From Shewanella fidelis ATCC BAA-318 (GTDB taxonomy: Bacteria; Pseudomonadota; Gammaproteobacteria; Enterobacterales; Shewanellaceae): a stretch of DNA of 64,000 nt. The position numbers and the translations under genes were made by a program. Shown piece after piece: positions 9,530 through 19,282 of the stretch (positions are counted from its first letter, which is position 1; every line of letters begins with the position of its first letter). A model generated the notes under the pieces. It was not told where the DNA came from, did not search any database, and saw only the letters and a program-made list of their open reading frames with translations. The stretch lies in contig NZ_JADX01000017.1 in the NCBI RefSeq assembly GCF_000518605.1, positions 62,001 through 126,000 on the forward strand. The letters run 5' to 3'.

Positions 9530-10489
9530 ATGAATACTCCATCTTCAAAAGCACAGGTTCAAATGGTCACTATTGATGAGGACCACGTTGGACAACGTAT
9601 AGACAATTTTCTTGTTACTAAGCTCAAAGGCGTACCTAAAAGTATGATCTATCGGATCGTGCGTAAAGGGGAGGTACGTGTAAACAAAAAGCGTATCAAG
9701 CCAGAATATAAATTGGCTGAAGGTGATGTTGTACGCGTCCCACCAGTTAGAATATCTGAGAGTGAAGGTAGACCCGGCCCTTCAGCGAAGTTGACCAAAG
9801 TGTCGCAACTTGAAGAGCGGATCCTATTTGAAGACAAATACCTTATCGTATTGAATAAGCCTGCAGGCATTGCGGTTCATGGTGGTAGCGGTGTTGAGTT
9901 TGGTGTTATTGAAGCCATGCGTTCGCTTCGTACCCAACAAAAGTTCTTAGAACTGGTTCACCGTTTAGATAAAGAAACCTCGGGCGTATTACTGATTGCC
10001 AAAAAGCGGAGTGCATTGCGTCATCTGCATGATCAGTTGAGATACAAGAAAATGCAGAAAGATTACATGGCATTAGTTCGCGGTGAATGGCAAGCTCACG
10101 ATAAAGTAGTAAAAGCCCCTTTATTGAAACTGACACTAAAATCCGGTGAACGTATTGTACGTGTCAATAAAGAAGGTAAAGAATCTGAAACTCGTTTTAA
10201 GATCCTTCAGCGTTATAGTGATGCGACATTAGTTCAGGCTAGTCCAGTGACTGGTCGTACCCACCAAATTCGTGTGCATTGTCAATATACTGGGCATCCT
10301 ATTGCATGTGATGAAAAGTACAGTGAGCAAAAGTTCGATGACTCAATGCGAGTGCATGGGCTGAATAGATTATTTTTGCATGCTGCGCAGTTAAAGTTTA
10401 CCCATCCAGAAACTGAAGAAGTGATGCAAGTAAAAGCACCTTTAGACCCAATACTCGAATCAACCTTAAAGAAGTTAAAGAAAGTATGA
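9530..10489 (+). CDS. rluC: 23S rRNA pseudouridine(955/2504/2580) synthase
   Basis: 319 residues, the E. coli RluC length. It has an N-terminal S4 RNA-binding domain (about 20-80, 'QRIDNFLVTKLKGVPKSMIYRIVRKGEVRVN') and a pseudouridine synthase domain with the catalytic Asp147 in 'HRLDKETSGVLLIAKK' and 'GRTHQIRVH' near 245. It isomerises three uridines in the peptidyl-transferase region of 23S rRNA. Placement divergent from rne supports RluC over RluD. The stop overlaps the start of the next gene by ATGA. Confidence 0.95.
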   Translation: MNTPSSKAQVQMVTIDEDHVGQRIDNFLVTKLKGVPKSMIYRIVRKGEVRVNKKRIKPEYKLAEGDVVRVPPVRISESEGRPGPSAKLTKVSQLEERILFEDKYLIVLNKPAGIAVHGGSGVEFGVIEAMRSLRTQQKFLELVHRLDKETSGVLLIAKKRSALRHLHDQLRYKKMQKDYMALVRGEWQAHDKVVKAPLLKLTLKSGERIVRVNKEGKESETRFKILQRYSDATLVQASPVTGRTHQIRVHCQYTGHPIACDEKYSEQKFDDSMRVHGLNRLFLHAAQLKFTHPETEEVMQVKAPLDPILESTLKKLKKV

Positions 10490-11133
10490 AGCCTTACGAA
10501 TTAGTCATTTTTGATTGGGATGGAACCTTAATGGATTCTGTCAGTAAAATTGTTACTTGCATGCAGCAGATGGCCACTGCGGTGTCTATCGAGATCCCAT
10601 CTGAGCAAGCGGTGAGAGATGTTATCGGTCTCTCTATGGAGGAGGCATTTAAGGTGCTTTACCCATTGATGCCAGTTACTGACTTTGGACCAATGATTAA
10701 TTCGTACAAAGATCATTATCTAACACTCAACAAAACCCCAAGTCCGTTGTTTGACGGAAGTGAACTGTTGTTAAATGAACTCAGTTCACGAGACTACCGC
10801 TTAGCAGTTGCTACAGGTAAAGGTAGAAACGGATTGAACCGAGTGCTTAGCGAAACAGGCCTTGGCCGTCACTTTGAGTCGAGCCGATGTGCTGACGAGT
10901 CAAAAAGTAAGCCTAATCCGGACATGATCCTTGAGTTGCTTGAAGAACTGAAAGTTAGCCCCAATCGGGCGCTTATGGTGGGTGACTCGCTACATGATTT
11001 AAATATGGCGAATAATGCTGGTGTTGATGCTGTCGGCGTGAGTTATGGCGCGCATAGTGAAAGTCGCTTACTACAGGCTCGTCCAAAGGCGATTATCCAT
11101 CACCCGACAGAGTTGCTGACTATTTGTAAGTAA
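10486..11133 (+). CDS. HAD-superfamily phosphatase (Gph/PGP-like)
   Basis: 215 residues with all HAD motifs: DWDGTL at about 9-14 (nucleophile Asp9, acid Asp11), the Ser/Thr motif 'VATGKG', the Lys motif in 'SKPNPDMI', and motif IV 'MVGDSLHDLNMA'. The alpha-helical cap after motif I makes it a subfamily IA phosphatase, which usually dephosphorylates small metabolites such as phosphoglycolate. The gene overlaps rluC by four bases (ATGA), so the two are translationally coupled. The substrate is unknown. Confidence 0.88.
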   Translation: MKPYELVIFDWDGTLMDSVSKIVTCMQQMATAVSIEIPSEQAVRDVIGLSMEEAFKVLYPLMPVTDFGPMINSYKDHYLTLNKTPSPLFDGSELLLNELSSRDYRLAVATGKGRNGLNRVLSETGLGRHFESSRCADESKSKPNPDMILELLEELKVSPNRALMVGDSLHDLNMANNAGVDAVGVSYGAHSESRLLQARPKAIIHHPTELLTICK

Positions 11134-11195
11134 AGTGGTTTGATTTAAGGCGCCAGCTAGCGGTGTTTTGCTAGGCACGCAGAGGGATATCTTCT

Positions 11196-12560
11196 TTAAC
11201 CACGGCGGCTGTGCTTTTGCTTGTATTTAAACATTTCATTGTCGGCATGGCTGATCAGCGTTGACGGTTTTGCTGATGTGTCACTGACTAAATGGAAACC
11301 AATACTGGCGCTTACGTCTACCTGTTTACCATCAATGACGAGAGAAGTGCATAATATCTGCTGTAGCTGTTCGCGTAATCGGTGGAGCAAACTTTGTGCG
11401 CTTGACTGCTGCCCTGTACTTGGGAATGTGGTGATCAAAACGAATTCATCACCGCCTATTCGGGCTACAGTGTCATGTTGAGTGCAGTGTTGCGTTAACA
11501 GTTTGGCGATTTCTTTTAAAACGATGTCGCCAACCTGATGACCAAAACTATCATTTATAGATTTAAAATCATCAATATCAATATAGATTATCGCTACTCT
11601 ATTGCTACTATTACTTTGTACCGCAAGTAACTTCTCGAACTGTTGGAACAAAGAGCGCCTATTGGCCAATCCTGTTAGGCTGTCATGATTGGCTAAAAAT
11701 TCAACTCTGTTTTTAGCTTGCTCTAACTCTGTAATATTGTGGGCAGAAACGATTGAACCTTTTACTTTTCCACTGGCGTCGTAATAAGGGTTGTGATGCA
11801 CGTCGAGAAATATAGGTTGAGCTATGTGTGGTGGGTGGATCCAAACTTGGGTTTTTATTTGTTCGCCCGAAAAGCACCTATCCAATAGTGGTTTGATCTG
11901 TTTTTCAAATACTGGCAAACCGTGAAGCTCTACTACTCGTTTACCAATAATCTGCTCCTGAGTTAAATTAAATAGCGTTTCATAACCTTTAGAGACAACA
12001 CGGTAGATATAGTCAGTATCAACAAAAGACATATATTGTTCTGAACTTGAGATCATTTGCTGATGTTGCACTAATTCTTGGCTGATGATGTGACGGTGAT
12101 ATTCAACGCCAATTCGCTGAGCGAGTAACCTAAAAAACTCTTTCGACTTGGTATTTTCTGACTGAGGAAGTGGGTCCAGTACAAAAATGTGCCCAAGTAT
12201 TTCTCCAGACTCATTAACAATCTTCTCTGCTTGGTAGCTATTGGCACCTAGTGATTTGATTAAATGAAAGTCTGGAAAGCGATTTTGCAGGTCTTTATTG
12301 AAAATTAAGTGATACTTTTCTGTGTCTAAATAAACTTGCTCACAAGGAGAGCCTTTTAACTCAAACTGAAAGCTAGGTATACTTTTCTTACCGTCGCAGA
12401 ATGCAATCACTTCGCCGAAGCCTGGTTGATTTGATAGCCGAGCAAAACCGGCCCATCTGCATTGAGTTACCAAAGTTAACGCACTTAGTGCTCGGGTAAA
12501 GAAACGTTCATCGGTATAGGGTGCAGCCAGTAGTGCTAACGCTTCCTCTATGTTGGTCAT
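11196..12560 (-). CDS. Diguanylate cyclase with GAF-like and PAS sensory domains
   Basis: 454 residues. The N-terminal part (about 5-155) looks like a GAF domain, a PAS domain follows (about 160-280, ending in the PAC-like 'GKVKGSIVSAHNITELEQAK'), and a GGDEF domain closes the protein ('HDSLTGLANRRSLF', then the active site GGDEF in 'RIGGDEFVLI'). It should make c-di-GMP from two GTP in the cytoplasm. The inhibitory I-site position before GGDEF reads TQHD rather than RxxD, so product inhibition may be missing. There are no membrane segments and no EAL domain. It is a single gene on the minus strand. Confidence 0.9.
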   Translation of the reverse strand: MTNIEEALALLAAPYTDERFFTRALSALTLVTQCRWAGFARLSNQPGFGEVIAFCDGKKSIPSFQFELKGSPCEQVYLDTEKYHLIFNKDLQNRFPDFHLIKSLGANSYQAEKIVNESGEILGHIFVLDPLPQSENTKSKEFFRLLAQRIGVEYHRHIISQELVQHQQMISSSEQYMSFVDTDYIYRVVSKGYETLFNLTQEQIIGKRVVELHGLPVFEKQIKPLLDRCFSGEQIKTQVWIHPPHIAQPIFLDVHHNPYYDASGKVKGSIVSAHNITELEQAKNRVEFLANHDSLTGLANRRSLFQQFEKLLAVQSNSSNRVAIIYIDIDDFKSINDSFGHQVGDIVLKEIAKLLTQHCTQHDTVARIGGDEFVLITTFPSTGQQSSAQSLLHRLREQLQQILCTSLVIDGKQVDVSASIGFHLVSDTSAKPSTLISHADNEMFKYKQKHSRRG

Positions 12561-12775
12561 AGTCCTTTCTCAACCGTTAAATCAATAAACCTGAAAAGTG
12601 AGCCGTTGTTATTGAGTCATAGTCTTTATGCTGCAAGATTCTCGCTTATGTAGCTATTCCATTTCGCTGAAACCGCAGCTTGATAAGGCTAATTTTAGTT
12701 GAGTAACTATTATTGTGCTGGTAATTTTATTTTTTCTATTTTACCTAGTTGTTTATAGTGATTAAGAGCTGGTTA

Positions 12776-13357
12776 CTACAAGATGGAAACTCCTTGTTTT
12801 TCGAGTAGTTCAATGAGTGATATTAGTGGTAATCCAACGAGTGTATTGGGATCTTTGCCTTCAAGCCTTTCGAACAGTGCGATACCTAACCCTTCACTTT
12901 TAAAGCTACCAGCGCAATAAAAAGGTTGCTCTTTATCAATATAGTTACAGATCTGACTATGACTAAGTGTCTTAAAGTGTACGGTAAAAGGTTCAACGAT
13001 TGCCTCTTGCTTAGCGTTTACGCCATTATGAACTGCGACTCCGGTATAAAAGGTAATCGCTTTGCCGCTTGCAGAGCTTAACTGTTGAATGGCGGTTTCA
13101 CGGTTTAGTGGCTTGCCAATAATTTTTCCATCAATGACGGCTACTTGATCTGAGCCAATCACAATAGAGTCAGGATGCTGTACTAAGCCCGCCGCGGCTT
13201 TACTGTGCGCTAAACGCAACACTAATTCGCGAGGGGACTCATTTGCTAACGGAGTTTCATCTACATCTGGAGAGCAACTGATAAATGCTAGCTGCAGTTT
13301 TTGCAGTAGCTGTTGCCGAAAAGGGGAGGTTGATGCAAGTACAATCTGAGCAGACAT
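12776..13357 (-). CDS. yceF: Maf-family nucleotide pyrophosphatase (YceF type)
   Basis: 193 residues from the ATG at 13357, which gives the usual N-terminus [18 protein letters not shown]. The frame is open for another 41 codons upstream, but that stretch has no Maf homology. Family motifs are '[11 protein letters not shown]' (phosphate-binding S/R), '[18 protein letters not shown]' and '[17 protein letters not shown]'. Maf proteins hydrolyse non-canonical or modified NTPs to NMP and pyrophosphate; YceF of E. coli prefers 7-methyl-GTP. Its place between rluC and yceD-rpmF, as in E. coli, supports YceF over YhdE. Confidence 0.9.
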   Translation of the reverse strand: MSAQIVLASTSPFRQQLLQKLQLAFISCSPDVDETPLANESPRELVLRLAHSKAAAGLVQHPDSIVIGSDQVAVIDGKIIGKPLNRETAIQQLSSASGKAITFYTGVAVHNGVNAKQEAIVEPFTVHFKTLSHSQICNYIDKEQPFYCAGSFKSEGLGIALFERLEGKDPNTLVGLPLISLIELLEKQGVSIL

Positions 13358-13657
13358 GAAAAGGCCCTGTGCTAGGTAAAAAATAGTCTCAGTGATAATG
13401 AGTTTTTTAATTGTTGTCGTTTTGCTTGTAAGTGGGCAATTATGACCAAAATGAACCGTTAGCGCAAAGCAACTTCTCATCAGCTCGGAATAACCGATTG
13501 AGCGAGCACAATCTAGAATATGACGGAATGTATCAATAATGACTTTAAATTGATGTAAAAGTGACGTATTCAGCGGTGGTACAGCTCCTTAGCTTATCCT
13601 GAACATACATTTTAAGCTTTATGCTCATTATTCTTTGATGCGAAACAGGAGTGCTCT

Positions 13658-13882
13658 ATGTTTAAGTTATGGTTAGCGATCATTGTCATGTTGTCGGTTG
13701 TTGTTCACTTAAGTGGTGATGTCAGTCGTCCCTTCTATCCGACAATCTTGGCGGCTATAGTATTGGGAGCATTAGCACGAGAAGTTATCGCTAAACTTGA
13801 TCATGTGGTGGTTCATTGGGCAGCTGGCGTTTCTAATCATAGTGGCCAGTCAAAACTGGCTGATAATACAGATGCAACATAA
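13658..13882 (+). CDS. Small hydrophobic protein of unknown function
   Basis: 74 residues. Residues 1-19 are hydrophobic (LWLAIIVMLSVVVHL), a second hydrophobic stretch is at about 26-45 (YPTILAAIVLGALAREVI), and the tail is polar. It is probably an inner-membrane protein with two short segments. GGAG is about eight bases before the ATG, which supports translation. The gene lies alone between yceF and the yceD operon. I do not recognise a family. Confidence 0.65.
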   Translation: MFKLWLAIIVMLSVVVHLSGDVSRPFYPTILAAIVLGALAREVIAKLDHVVVHWAAGVSNHSGQSKLADNTDAT

Positions 13883-14050
13883 GCTAAGGGCTATTCTCTT
13901 TTTAGCAATATCGAATTCAAGCTTATAATTGGTCTATCTTTAGTTATAGGCTAAGTCCTAAGAGGGCAGGTTGACGGGGTTATTCATATAAAAGCATCGA
14001 CAGCGCCGATGATTTTACGAACACTTAGATCAATTTGTATGTGAAAATTA

Positions 14051-14080
14051 ATGTCATGACGCTTGCCTTTCTTATATAAT
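14051..14080 (+). promoter_or_regulatory. Candidate sigma-70 promoter for yceD-rpmF
   Basis: A consensus -10 TATAAT (14075-14080) has ATGTCA (4 of 6 to TTGACA) 18 bases upstream, about 100 bases before yceD. The rest of the 301-base gap 13883-14183 shows no gene or other strong element. Confidence 0.5.
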
Positions 14081-14183
14081 GCGGCCACCTAACAACTCAC
14101 TTAGCCGATGAAGTAAGCAATAATTTAATGCAATCATATGAGGGTATTGACTTTGTGGAATTTCACGGTAATATGCGCGCCTT

Positions 14184-14708
14184 ATGCAAACAGTAAAGAT
14201 ACCGGTTTCAATTGATCCCGTTCGCGCTGCCAGTAGCCAAGTTTCTTATAAAGGCATGGTGCCTGGTAAGCAGTTAAAGCGATTAAATGAATTATGTGCC
14301 GGCGACTGTTCTGACGTGGCAGTGTCGATTGAATGCGGCGTAGATATACAGGGGATAGTCTACCTTAACGGGAAGGCTGTGACGGAGCTCACTCTGGATT
14401 GTCAACGTTGTATGACACTATTTACCACTGAGGTTACGGTCGAGTTTAGTTTTGGACTTTGTAAGACTGAAGCTGAAATCGATGAGCTCCCGGATGCGTA
14501 TGAGCCTATTGAGTGCAATGAAATTGGCGAAATTCGTCTACATCAATTGATTGAAGATGAATTGATAATTGCTATGCCTTTGATTGCCATGCATGAGAAT
14601 GAAGATTGTCATCTTGGTAAGCAAGACATAGTTGTAGGCGAGATCGAACCCGCTCAAGAGGAGCGTCCAAATCCGTTTGCAGTGTTAGAAAAACTGAAGA
14701 GCAAGTAA
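14184..14708 (+). CDS. yceD: YceD, DUF177 family, 23S rRNA accumulation protein
   Basis: 174 residues, the usual length. It carries the DUF177 features: 'VSIECGVDIQG' in the middle, then the cysteine pair in 'LDCQRCMTLF' (CxxC), and an acidic second half. YceD/DUF177 proteins are required for normal 23S rRNA levels and are nearly always encoded directly before rpmF, as here (17-base gap). The acidic C-terminus ends in 'ERPNPFAVLEKLKSK', typical of the family. Confidence 0.93.
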   Translation: MQTVKIPVSIDPVRAASSQVSYKGMVPGKQLKRLNELCAGDCSDVAVSIECGVDIQGIVYLNGKAVTELTLDCQRCMTLFTTEVTVEFSFGLCKTEAEIDELPDAYEPIECNEIGEIRLHQLIEDELIIAMPLIAMHENEDCHLGKQDIVVGEIEPAQEERPNPFAVLEKLKSK

Positions 14709-14725
14709 TCTAGGAGACAGGGCCA

Positions 14726-14896
14726 ATGGCTGTACAACAGAATAAAAAATCTCGTTCTAAGCGCGGTATGCGTCGTTCACACGATTCTTTGAGCACAGCT
14801 CAATTATCAGTGGATGCAACGAGTGGTGAACTACACCGTCGTCACAACGTGACTGCGGACGGTTACTACCGTGGTCAAAAGGTTATCAACAAGTAA
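14726..14896 (+). CDS. rpmF: 50S ribosomal protein L32
   Basis: 56 residues, starting [20 protein letters not shown] and ending [11 protein letters not shown], which is plainly L32 of the large ribosomal subunit. GGAG lies about ten bases before the ATG. It sits between yceD and plsX, the classical order linking ribosome and lipid synthesis genes. It is a cysteine-free L32: the CxxC zinc ribbon seen in other bacteria is absent, as in E. coli. Confidence 0.98.
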   Translation: MAVQQNKKSRSKRGMRRSHDSLSTAQLSVDATSGELHRRHNVTADGYYRGQKVINK

Positions 14897-14911
14897 TTTG
14901 TTGACACCCTT

Positions 14912-15940
14912 ATGACAAATCTGACGCTTGCGTTAGATGCGATGGGGGGCGACTTTGGTCCCCGCATCACAGTGCCTGCAACTTTGCAGGCACTTCGCTT
15001 AAACCCCCTCTTAAAAATCGTACTAGTGGGCGATAAAACCCAAATAGACGAACATTTAGCATCTGCCGACCCAGCATTAATACGCCGAATTGAGATTAAA
15101 CATACCACCGAAGTGGTGACTATGTCTGATCGACCTGTGCACGCCTTAAGAAATCGAAAACAAAGCTCTATGCGCTTAGCGATTGAGTTAGTGCGTGATG
15201 GAAAAGCACAAGCTTGCCTGAGCGCGGGTAATACCGGTGCCTTAATGGCCATGTCTAAAGTGCTACTAAAGACCTTACCTGGCATTGACCGTCCGGCGCT
15301 TGTGAGTTGTTTACCAGCGGTGAACAATACTCCGGTTTATCTACTAGACTTAGGCGCGAATGTTTCTTGTGATTCTGAAACGTTATTCCAGTTTGCGGTC
15401 ATGGGATCAGTACTGTGTGAAACAGTCGATAAAACGGTGTCACCCAAGGTTGCATTACTTAATGTGGGCATTGAAGAGATAAAAGGTAATGATCAGGTAC
15501 AGCAAGCTGGTCAACTACTGCAACAAATTCCTCAAATAAACTATACCGGGTTTATTGAAGGTGATGAGATTTACTCTGGTAATGTAGATGTGATTGTCTG
15601 TGATGGTTTTGTTGGAAATATCACCTTAAAAACCTCTGAGGGTATTGCACGTTTATTGGTGCACCAGCTAAAAAAAGGCTTGAGCCAAGGCTTTTTTGTG
15701 CGACTTCTCTCAAAAATCATCGCGCCACGTATACGTTCCTTGTTAAATCAGATGAACCCCGACCACTATAATGGTGCAAGTCTGATAGGATTGCGCGGAA
15801 TTGTAGTAAAAAGTCATGGGTGTGCAGACGAAGCTGCTTTTTTACAAGCAATTAATTTGGCAGCAACTGAAGCACAACGTCGACTCCCGCAGATGATTGA
15901 AGATCGTCTTGAGTCGATTCTTTTAGACATTAATAGCTGA
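14912..15940 (+). CDS. plsX: Phosphate acyltransferase PlsX
   Basis: 342 residues. PlsX makes acyl-phosphate from acyl-ACP and phosphate, feeding glycerolipid synthesis. The N-terminus '[14 protein letters not shown]' is diagnostic, followed by '[12 protein letters not shown]'-like ([15 protein letters not shown], about 99-111) and '[14 protein letters not shown]' (about 230). It is peripheral to the inner membrane. It lies 15 bases after rpmF and 10 bases before fabH, in one operon. Confidence 0.97.
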   Translation: MTNLTLALDAMGGDFGPRITVPATLQALRLNPLLKIVLVGDKTQIDEHLASADPALIRRIEIKHTTEVVTMSDRPVHALRNRKQSSMRLAIELVRDGKAQACLSAGNTGALMAMSKVLLKTLPGIDRPALVSCLPAVNNTPVYLLDLGANVSCDSETLFQFAVMGSVLCETVDKTVSPKVALLNVGIEEIKGNDQVQQAGQLLQQIPQINYTGFIEGDEIYSGNVDVIVCDGFVGNITLKTSEGIARLLVHQLKKGLSQGFFVRLLSKIIAPRIRSLLNQMNPDHYNGASLIGLRGIVVKSHGCADEAAFLQAINLAATEAQRRLPQMIEDRLESILLDINS

Positions 15941-15950
15941 TAAATTCCTT

Positions 15951-16910
15951 ATGCATACAAAAATTCTTGGTACTGGTAGTTATCTGCCCGTGCAAGTGCG
16001 CAGTAATCTCGATCTTGAAAAGATGGTTGAAACAACTGATCAATGGATCGTAGAACGTACTGGTATTTCTGAACGTCGAATCGCTGCAGCAGATGAAACT
16101 GTTGCCACTATGGGATACCAAGCTGCGCTAAAAGCCATTGAGATGGCAGGCATTGACGCATCTGAAATTGATATGATTGTTTGTGGCACCACCAGTGCTA
16201 GCAATGCGTTCCCAGCAGCCGCTTGTGAAATACAAGCCATGCTAGGTATTCATACTATCCCTGCATTTGACATTGCAGCAGCATGTTCTGGTTTTGTTTA
16301 TGCGCTGTCTGTTGCTGACCAATATGTCAAATCAGGCGCAGCAAACAATGTACTCGTTATTGGAGCAGATGTTCTATCACGTTTATGTGAACCTGAAGAT
16401 CGTTCTACTATCATTTTGTTTGGCGACGGCGCTGGTGCTGCAGTCGTAGGCCGCTCAGATGAGCCGGGTATTATTTCTACGCACATCTTTGCTGATGGCC
16501 GTCAAGGTGATTTGCTGAAATGTTCTATTCCACCGCGTAAAGGTGAAACGTCTGAAGCCGTCGGCTACATGACAATGAAAGGCAATGATGTGTTTAAAGT
16601 TGCCGTGACTCAGTTGTCGCATGTTGTGACCGAAACACTGCGTCATAACAATGTTGATAAATCAGAAATTGATTGGTTGGTGCCACATCAGGCGAACTTT
16701 AGGATCATTAAAGCTACGGCTAAAAAGTTAGATATGAGCCTAGATAAGGTTGTACTAACACTCGCCAAACACGGTAATACATCAGCTGCATCTGTGCCGA
16801 TTGCACTTGATGAAGCAGTGAGAGATGGCCGTATTCAGCGCGGACAATTATTGTTACTTGAAGCCTTCGGCGCAGGATTTGCCTGGGGAAGTGCTTTAGT
16901 TCGTTTTTAA
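15951..16910 (+). CDS. fabH: 3-oxoacyl-[acyl-carrier-protein] synthase III
   Basis: 319 residues. FabH starts fatty-acid synthesis by condensing acetyl-CoA with malonyl-ACP. The triad is visible: Cys112 in 'DIAAACSGF', His in 'VPHQANFRI' (about 246) and Asn in 'HGNTSAAS' (about 276). The ACP/CoA-binding '[12 protein letters not shown]' is present near residue 32. Length and position directly after plsX match E. coli. Confidence 0.97.
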   Translation: MHTKILGTGSYLPVQVRSNLDLEKMVETTDQWIVERTGISERRIAAADETVATMGYQAALKAIEMAGIDASEIDMIVCGTTSASNAFPAAACEIQAMLGIHTIPAFDIAAACSGFVYALSVADQYVKSGAANNVLVIGADVLSRLCEPEDRSTIILFGDGAGAAVVGRSDEPGIISTHIFADGRQGDLLKCSIPPRKGETSEAVGYMTMKGNDVFKVAVTQLSHVVTETLRHNNVDKSEIDWLVPHQANFRIIKATAKKLDMSLDKVVLTLAKHGNTSAASVPIALDEAVRDGRIQRGQLLLLEAFGAGFAWGSALVRF

Positions 16911-16963
16911 GTAGCGTTTGAATTTATTTTAAAAAGTACACGCGGATTGAAAGGTAAATAAAT

Positions 16964-17890
16964 ATGGAAAATACGGCTTTTGTATTCCCTGGACAAGGTT
17001 CACAAGCGTTAGGCATGTTAGCTGAGCTTGCGCAGTCTCATGCAATTATCGGTGAAACCTTTGCGCAGGCAAGCAGTGTGCTTGGATATGATTTATGGGA
17101 ATTGGTTCAGCAAGGACCTATTGAAACCCTAAATGAAACAGACAAAACCCAACCAGCTTTATTAGCGGCGAGTGTTGCTATTTACCGCGCATTCTTAGCA
17201 TCAGGCAAAGCGGCACCAAGCGTAATGGCGGGTCATAGTTTAGGTGAGTACTCTGCACTTGTTTGTGCTGGAGTAATTGATTTTGCAGCGGCAATCAAAC
17301 TAGTTGAACTGCGTGGTCAGCTTATGCAGCAAGCCGTACCTGCTGGTACCGGAGCGATGTTTGCCATTATTGGTCTTGATAATGATGCGATCGCTAAAGC
17401 ATGTGAACAAGCATCTGAAGGTGATGTAGTGAGCCCGGTGAACTACAACAGCCCAGGACAAGTTGTTATCGCAGGTGAAAAAGCTGCTGTTGAACGCGCT
17501 GCTGCATTATGTAAAGCTAACGGTGCGAAAATGGCTGTAGCATTACCTGTAAGCGTGCCGTCACACTGCCAACTAATGAAGCCTGCAGCAGATAAGCTGG
17601 CCCTAGCACTAGCCGATATCGAATTTAATACCCCAGCTGTTCAAGTGATTAATAACGTTGATGTAGCAAGCCCTACATCTGCTGAAGAGATTAAAGATGC
17701 ATTAGTTCGTCAACTATACTGCCCAGTACGTTGGTCAGAAACAGTTGAATTTATGGCATCAAATGGTACGACTAATCTGTTTGAAATTGGACCAGGCAAA
17801 GTATTAACCGGTTTAACTAAACGTATTAATCGCTCGCTATCAGCACAAGCTGTAAACGATGAAGCATCATTAACGGCATTGACCGCATAA
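16964..17890 (+). CDS. fabD: Malonyl-CoA-ACP transacylase
   Basis: 308 residues. FabD moves malonyl from CoA to ACP. Visible motifs are the N-terminal 'FVFPGQGSQ', the nucleophile Ser92 in 'GHSLGEYSAL', the Arg in 'VELRGQLMQ', and the catalytic His in 'VPSHCQLM' near 200. It is placed 53 bases after fabH and 9 bases before fabG, in the same operon. Confidence 0.97.
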   Translation: MENTAFVFPGQGSQALGMLAELAQSHAIIGETFAQASSVLGYDLWELVQQGPIETLNETDKTQPALLAASVAIYRAFLASGKAAPSVMAGHSLGEYSALVCAGVIDFAAAIKLVELRGQLMQQAVPAGTGAMFAIIGLDNDAIAKACEQASEGDVVSPVNYNSPGQVVIAGEKAAVERAAALCKANGAKMAVALPVSVPSHCQLMKPAADKLALALADIEFNTPAVQVINNVDVASPTSAEEIKDALVRQLYCPVRWSETVEFMASNGTTNLFEIGPGKVLTGLTKRINRSLSAQAVNDEASLTALTA

Positions 17891-17899
17891 GGAAATTTA

Positions 17900-18646
17900 A
17901 TGAGTATTAGTTTTGATCTGACGGGAAAAGTTGCTCTTGTCACTGGCGCAAGCCGTGGTATTGGCCGCGCAGTTGCAGAAACATTAGTTTCAGCAGGTGC
18001 TGTGGTTATTGGTACAGCAACAAGTGAACGTGGCGCTGAAGCGATTCAAGCTTATTTAGGCGATAAAGGCCATGGTCTTGTTTTAAACGTTACAGATGGC
18101 GACTCAGTTAAAGCCTTGTTTGAAACGATTAAAGAAAAAGCAGGCGATGTTGATATTTTAGTCAACAATGCAGGCATTACCCGTGACAATTTGTTAATGC
18201 GCATGAAAGATGATGAATGGAATGATATCCTAGATACCAACCTAACATCTTTGTTCCGCACTTCAAAAGCGGTTATGAGACCTATGATGAAAAAGCGTCA
18301 AGGGCGCATCATCAATATTGGTTCTGTAGTAGGCACAATGGGCAATGCAGGGCAAACTAACTACTCTGCAGCTAAAGCTGGTTTGATCGGATTTACAAAA
18401 TCTCTTGCAAGAGAGGTTGCATCTCGTCAAATTACAGTTAATGCTATTGCTCCTGGATTTATCCAGACTGATATGACAGATGAGCTGACGGAAGACCAGC
18501 AACAAGCTATTATGTCTCAAGTGCCAATGGAAAGGCTTGGTCAGGCGCAGGAAATTGCTCACGCAGTCCTCTTTTTAGCGTCTGACTCTGCTGCTTACAT
18601 CACTGGGGAAACTCTCCATGTGAATGGCGGCATGTACATGGTTTAA
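17900..18646 (+). CDS. fabG: 3-oxoacyl-ACP reductase
   Basis: 248 residues, a short-chain dehydrogenase. The Rossmann motif 'VTGASRGIG' (about 14-22), 'NNAGITRDN', the catalytic Ser in 'NIGSVVGT', and YxxxK in 'NYSAAKAG' (Tyr about 152) are all present. It reduces 3-oxoacyl-ACP with NADPH in each elongation round. The context between fabD and acpP excludes other SDR roles. Confidence 0.97.
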   Translation: MSISFDLTGKVALVTGASRGIGRAVAETLVSAGAVVIGTATSERGAEAIQAYLGDKGHGLVLNVTDGDSVKALFETIKEKAGDVDILVNNAGITRDNLLMRMKDDEWNDILDTNLTSLFRTSKAVMRPMMKKRQGRIINIGSVVGTMGNAGQTNYSAAKAGLIGFTKSLAREVASRQITVNAIAPGFIQTDMTDELTEDQQQAIMSQVPMERLGQAQEIAHAVLFLASDSAAYITGETLHVNGGMYMV

Positions 18647-18802
18647 AGGGAACGGCAGGCTGTTATCGCCTTAGGGTGATCTGCATCAACTGCAGGCTTG
18701 ATTGTGGTTAGACCACGAAAGTTAAGCTTGCAATGTCTGCCAAATTCAATAAACTACTCGCAATCTTGCGCAAGTGCGTAATTTGAATAGGAAAGAAAAC
18801 TA

Positions 18803-19036
18803 ATGAGCAACATCGAAGAACGTGTAAAGAAAATCATCATCGAGCAACTAGGTGTTAAAGAAGAAGACGTTAAATCAGCAGCATCTTTCGTTGACGATTT
18901 AGGTGCGGATTCTCTAGACACTGTTGAGTTGGTTATGGCTCTAGAAGAAGAGTTTGACACCGAGATCCCTGATGAAGAAGCTGAAAAGATCACTACTGTT
19001 CAAGCAGCGATCGATTACGTTTCTAAGAATCAGTAA
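18803..19036 (+). CDS. acpP: Acyl carrier protein
   Basis: 77 residues, strongly acidic, with the phosphopantetheine site Ser37 in '[11 protein letters not shown]'. It is nearly identical to E. coli AcpP. GGAAAG lies a few bases before the ATG. The 156-base gap after fabG holds the palindrome GTGGT-TAG-ACCAC (18704-18716) and probably an internal promoter, as high AcpP levels need. A terminator follows directly. Confidence 0.98.
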   Translation: MSNIEERVKKIIIEQLGVKEEDVKSAASFVDDLGADSLDTVELVMALEEEFDTEIPDEEAEKITTVQAAIDYVSKNQ

Positions 19037-19049
19037 TCTAGAATTCTTG

Positions 19050-19080
19050 AAAACAGGCGGCAATTTTGCCGCCTGTTTTT
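19050..19080 (+). terminator. Intrinsic terminator after acpP
   Basis: AAAACAGGCGGC-AATTTT-GCCGCCTGTTTTT: a strong GC hairpin with a T tract, 14 bases after the acpP stop. It separates acpP from fabF. Confidence 0.9.
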
Positions 19081-19282
19081 GTTTCTAGCTGCCGCTGGTT
19101 GAAGTTCATTTTTTGTGTTTGATTTACCCCAAAGTACTTGTTCACCTAAATAAGTACTATTCCAACCAGAACTGGCAAAGCCCTGAGAAATCGCATTCTC
19201 AAATACAGGGTATAGGTATTGGTAGTTCAACTTCTTTGCAGCTATCATAGTTATTCATTTTTATAGTAAAAAAGGTGACCGC

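Noticed and set aside
13358-13480. N-terminal extension of yceF to 13480
   Set aside because: The 41 extra residues have no Maf similarity; the family N-terminus begins at the ATG at 13357.
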